DNA of 6,256 nt from an uncultured Calothrix sp. (lineage in GTDB: Bacteria > Cyanobacteriota > Cyanobacteriia > Cyanobacteriales > Nostocaceae). The stretch lies in the NCBI GenBank assembly GCA_937884685.1, contig CAKZYM010000345.1, positions 1 through 6,256 of the forward strand, given 5' to 3'. Below the pieces are notes generated by a model, which saw only the letters and a program-made list of their open reading frames with translations, did not search any database and had not been told where the DNA came from. Below, piece after piece: positions 4,899 through 6,256 of this stretch (positions are counted from its first letter, which is position 1; each line of letters starts with the position of its first letter). The translations under genes and the position numbers were made by a program.

Positions 4899-6218
4899 AT
4901 GCGTACCTTCCTCACCATCTGGCTCGGTCAAATAGTATCCACTATCGGCAGCTACATGACCGTATTTGCACTGACTATCTGGGTTTGGCAAGTAACTGGT
5001 TCAGCTACTGCTTTAACTTTGGTCAGTTTTTTCGTTCAATTACCAAGATTGTTGATAACTCCTTTTTCAGGAATTATTGTAGACCGTTTTAATCGCAAAA
5101 AGTTAATGTTGCTCGGCGATATTGTCGCTTTTTTATGTACTTTCACTATTGGTTTATTACATTTCACCGATAGATTAGAAGTTTGGCATCTTTATTGTGT
5201 TGTCGCAATTTATGGTGGTTTTGGACAAATCCAAACTTTAGCTTATTCTGCTTCAATTGCTTTAATAGTACCAAAGGAACAGTATACTCGTGCTGGTAGC
5301 ATGAGTTCTGCGGTTAATTACGCTTCCGCAATAATTTCCCCGGCTTTGGCTGGTGGACTTTACCCGATAATTGGTTTGGGTGGAATTATTGCTGTAGATA
5401 TTGCAACCTTTTTCGCGGGTTTAATAACTTTACTAATTTCCCATATTCCCCAACCGGTAACTGGAGAGTCAGAATCAGAAAATCCTGACAAAGAAAATAT
5501 TTGGCAAAAATTAACTTTCGGATTCCGCTATATTTTTACTAGACCACCTTTACTAGCAATGGTAATTGCTTTCACTATATTTGCTTTACCCAACGATATT
5601 GGTAAAGTGTTGTATAATCCGTTAATTTTGTCTCGAACCAACGGTGATTCTCAAATTTTGGGAAGCGTAACTACTGCTGCTGGTTTAGGAGGTGTTGTCG
5701 GAGCATTATTACTTGGTGCTTGGGGTGGTTTCAAACGTAAAATTAATGGTATGCTATTGGGTTTTGTTGGTGCTGGATTTTTTAGAGCAGTAGTAGGTTT
5801 TACGCAAATCCCTTGGCTGTGGATGTCATCAATGTTTCTTTCAACCATGCATACCCCCTTATTTTACAGTTCCAGCAATGCAATTTGGTATGCCAAAGTC
5901 CCCTCATCCCTACACGGAAGAGTTTTAGCAGCAGACCAGTCAATTGGAATCGTAATTTCTTTATCAGCCCCTTTAATTGCTGGACCTTTAGCAGATAAAG
6001 TGTTTGAACCAGCAATGCAGCCCGGAGGTGCTTTAGTTCCCATTTTCGGTTCTATATTCGGTACCGGTAGCGGAGCCGGGATTACCGTAATATACGTAAT
6101 TGCCTCTATTTGGATGTTATTAGTAGGTATCGGTGGTTACTTCTTCCCTACCTTACGTAATGTCGAAAAACTTCTACCCGATTGCGACGAACGAGTTGAA
6201 GAAGAAGTTAAAGGTTAA
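4899..6218 (+). CDS. MFS exporter, EntS/MFS_3-like, probable siderophore or metabolite efflux
   Basis: This 439-residue inner-membrane protein has the length and layout of a 12-helix major facilitator. The first helix begins near residue 4 (FLTIWLGQIVSTIGSYMT). The loop 2-3 signature GIIVDRFNRKK (58-68) matches MFS motif A, with D62, R63 and basic 66-68; a degenerate counterpart, GAWGGFKRK, lies at 273-281. An acidic hydrophilic stretch (about 188-202, ESESENPDKEN) links the two halves, and the C-terminus is charged and cytoplasmic. The sequence resembles the MFS_3 group of proton-driven exporters, which includes enterobactin exporter EntS and transporters beside cyanobacterial NRPS/PKS loci. 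The upstream receptor suggests siderophore secretion; drug or other metabolite efflux is possible. The ATG follows an in-frame TAA directly and has only a T/C-rich heptamer array upstream, so there is no Shine-Dalgarno sequence. The next in-frame ATG (residue 20) would delete most of helix 1, so 4899 is kept. The final VKG and the stop lie in another heptamer repeat. Confidence 0.9.
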   Translation: MRTFLTIWLGQIVSTIGSYMTVFALTIWVWQVTGSATALTLVSFFVQLPRLLITPFSGIIVDRFNRKKLMLLGDIVAFLCTFTIGLLHFTDRLEVWHLYCVVAIYGGFGQIQTLAYSASIALIVPKEQYTRAGSMSSAVNYASAIISPALAGGLYPIIGLGGIIAVDIATFFAGLITLLISHIPQPVTGESESENPDKENIWQKLTFGFRYIFTRPPLLAMVIAFTIFALPNDIGKVLYNPLILSRTNGDSQILGSVTTAAGLGGVVGALLLGAWGGFKRKINGMLLGFVGAGFFRAVVGFTQIPWLWMSSMFLSTMHTPLFYSSSNAIWYAKVPSSLHGRVLAADQSIGIVISLSAPLIAGPLADKVFEPAMQPGGALVPIFGSIFGTGSGAGITVIYVIASIWMLLVGIGGYFFPTLRNVEKLLPDCDERVEEEVKG

Positions 6219-6234
6219 AGGTTAGAGGTTTTAA
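6207..6234. repeat. Short heptamer array spanning the exporter stop codon
   Basis: GTTAAAG, GTTAAAG, GTTAGAG and the degenerate GTTTTAA follow one another in phase. The exporter TAA stop (6216-6218) lies inside the second unit, so the last residues VKG and the stop itself are repeat-derived. The remaining bases to the window end (6241-6256) show a further 7-bp-like pattern, TAGTGAG/TAATAAG, which may start another array. Confidence 0.7.
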
Positions 6235-6256
6235 ATTGGATAGTGAGTAATAAGTA

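Noticed and set aside
4844..5092. Plus-strand 82-codon reading frame beginning in the heptamer array
   Set aside because: It is a translation of the repeat (leucine/tyrosine-rich) that runs into the exporter gene in another frame, with no homologous features.
5651..6015. Several short reading frames on both strands within the exporter gene
   Set aside because: All overlap the conserved exporter frame and look like shadows of it.

Overview
The window looks like part of the chromosome of a filamentous, probably heterocyst-forming cyanobacterium. Three things point there: a TonB-dependent receptor with an N-terminal AMIN domain (a typical cyanobacterial arrangement), an AT-rich base composition, and in-phase heptanucleotide tandem repeats of the STRR kind known from Nostoc/Calothrix-type genomes. 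The genus cannot be fixed from the sequence alone.

Layout. On the minus strand, 80-1366 encodes a fatty acyl-AMP ligase (FAAL)-type adenylating enzyme. It stops just before the C-terminal ANL subdomain and ends in a tail made of a 9-bp minisatellite. A divergent, AT-rich region of about 670 bp (1367-2035) follows. It has no convincing gene but holds several dyads and direct repeats that could be operators. On the plus strand, 2036-4702 encodes a complete outer-membrane TonB-dependent siderophore-type receptor: signal peptide, AMIN domain, QPT-repeat linker, TonB box, plug and barrel. A gap of 196 bp made almost entirely of heptamer repeats (4703-4898) leads directly to the start codon of a complete 439-residue MFS exporter (4899-6218), whose stop codon lies in another small heptamer array.

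How the genes may work together. A receptor for ferric siderophores beside an EntS-like MFS exporter is a familiar uptake/export pair in cyanobacteria. Anabaena sp. PCC 7120 has a comparable neighbouring TonB receptor and MFS siderophore exporter. A FAAL starts lipopeptide or lipo-polyketide assembly by activating a fatty acid. The three genes together therefore suggest the edge of a lipidated-siderophore locus, for example of the cyanochelin type. This is inference: no NRPS, PKS or siderophore-tailoring gene lies inside the window. The FAAL as seen may be decayed, because it lacks the TGDLG region and the C-terminal lid.

The most unusual feature is repeat-driven. Every gene here has short tandem repeats in it or at its margin. 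The two heptamer families between receptor and exporter are complementary in exact register around a 3-nt loop, so the spacer transcript could fold into a long periodic hairpin directly before an exporter start codon that has no Shine-Dalgarno sequence.
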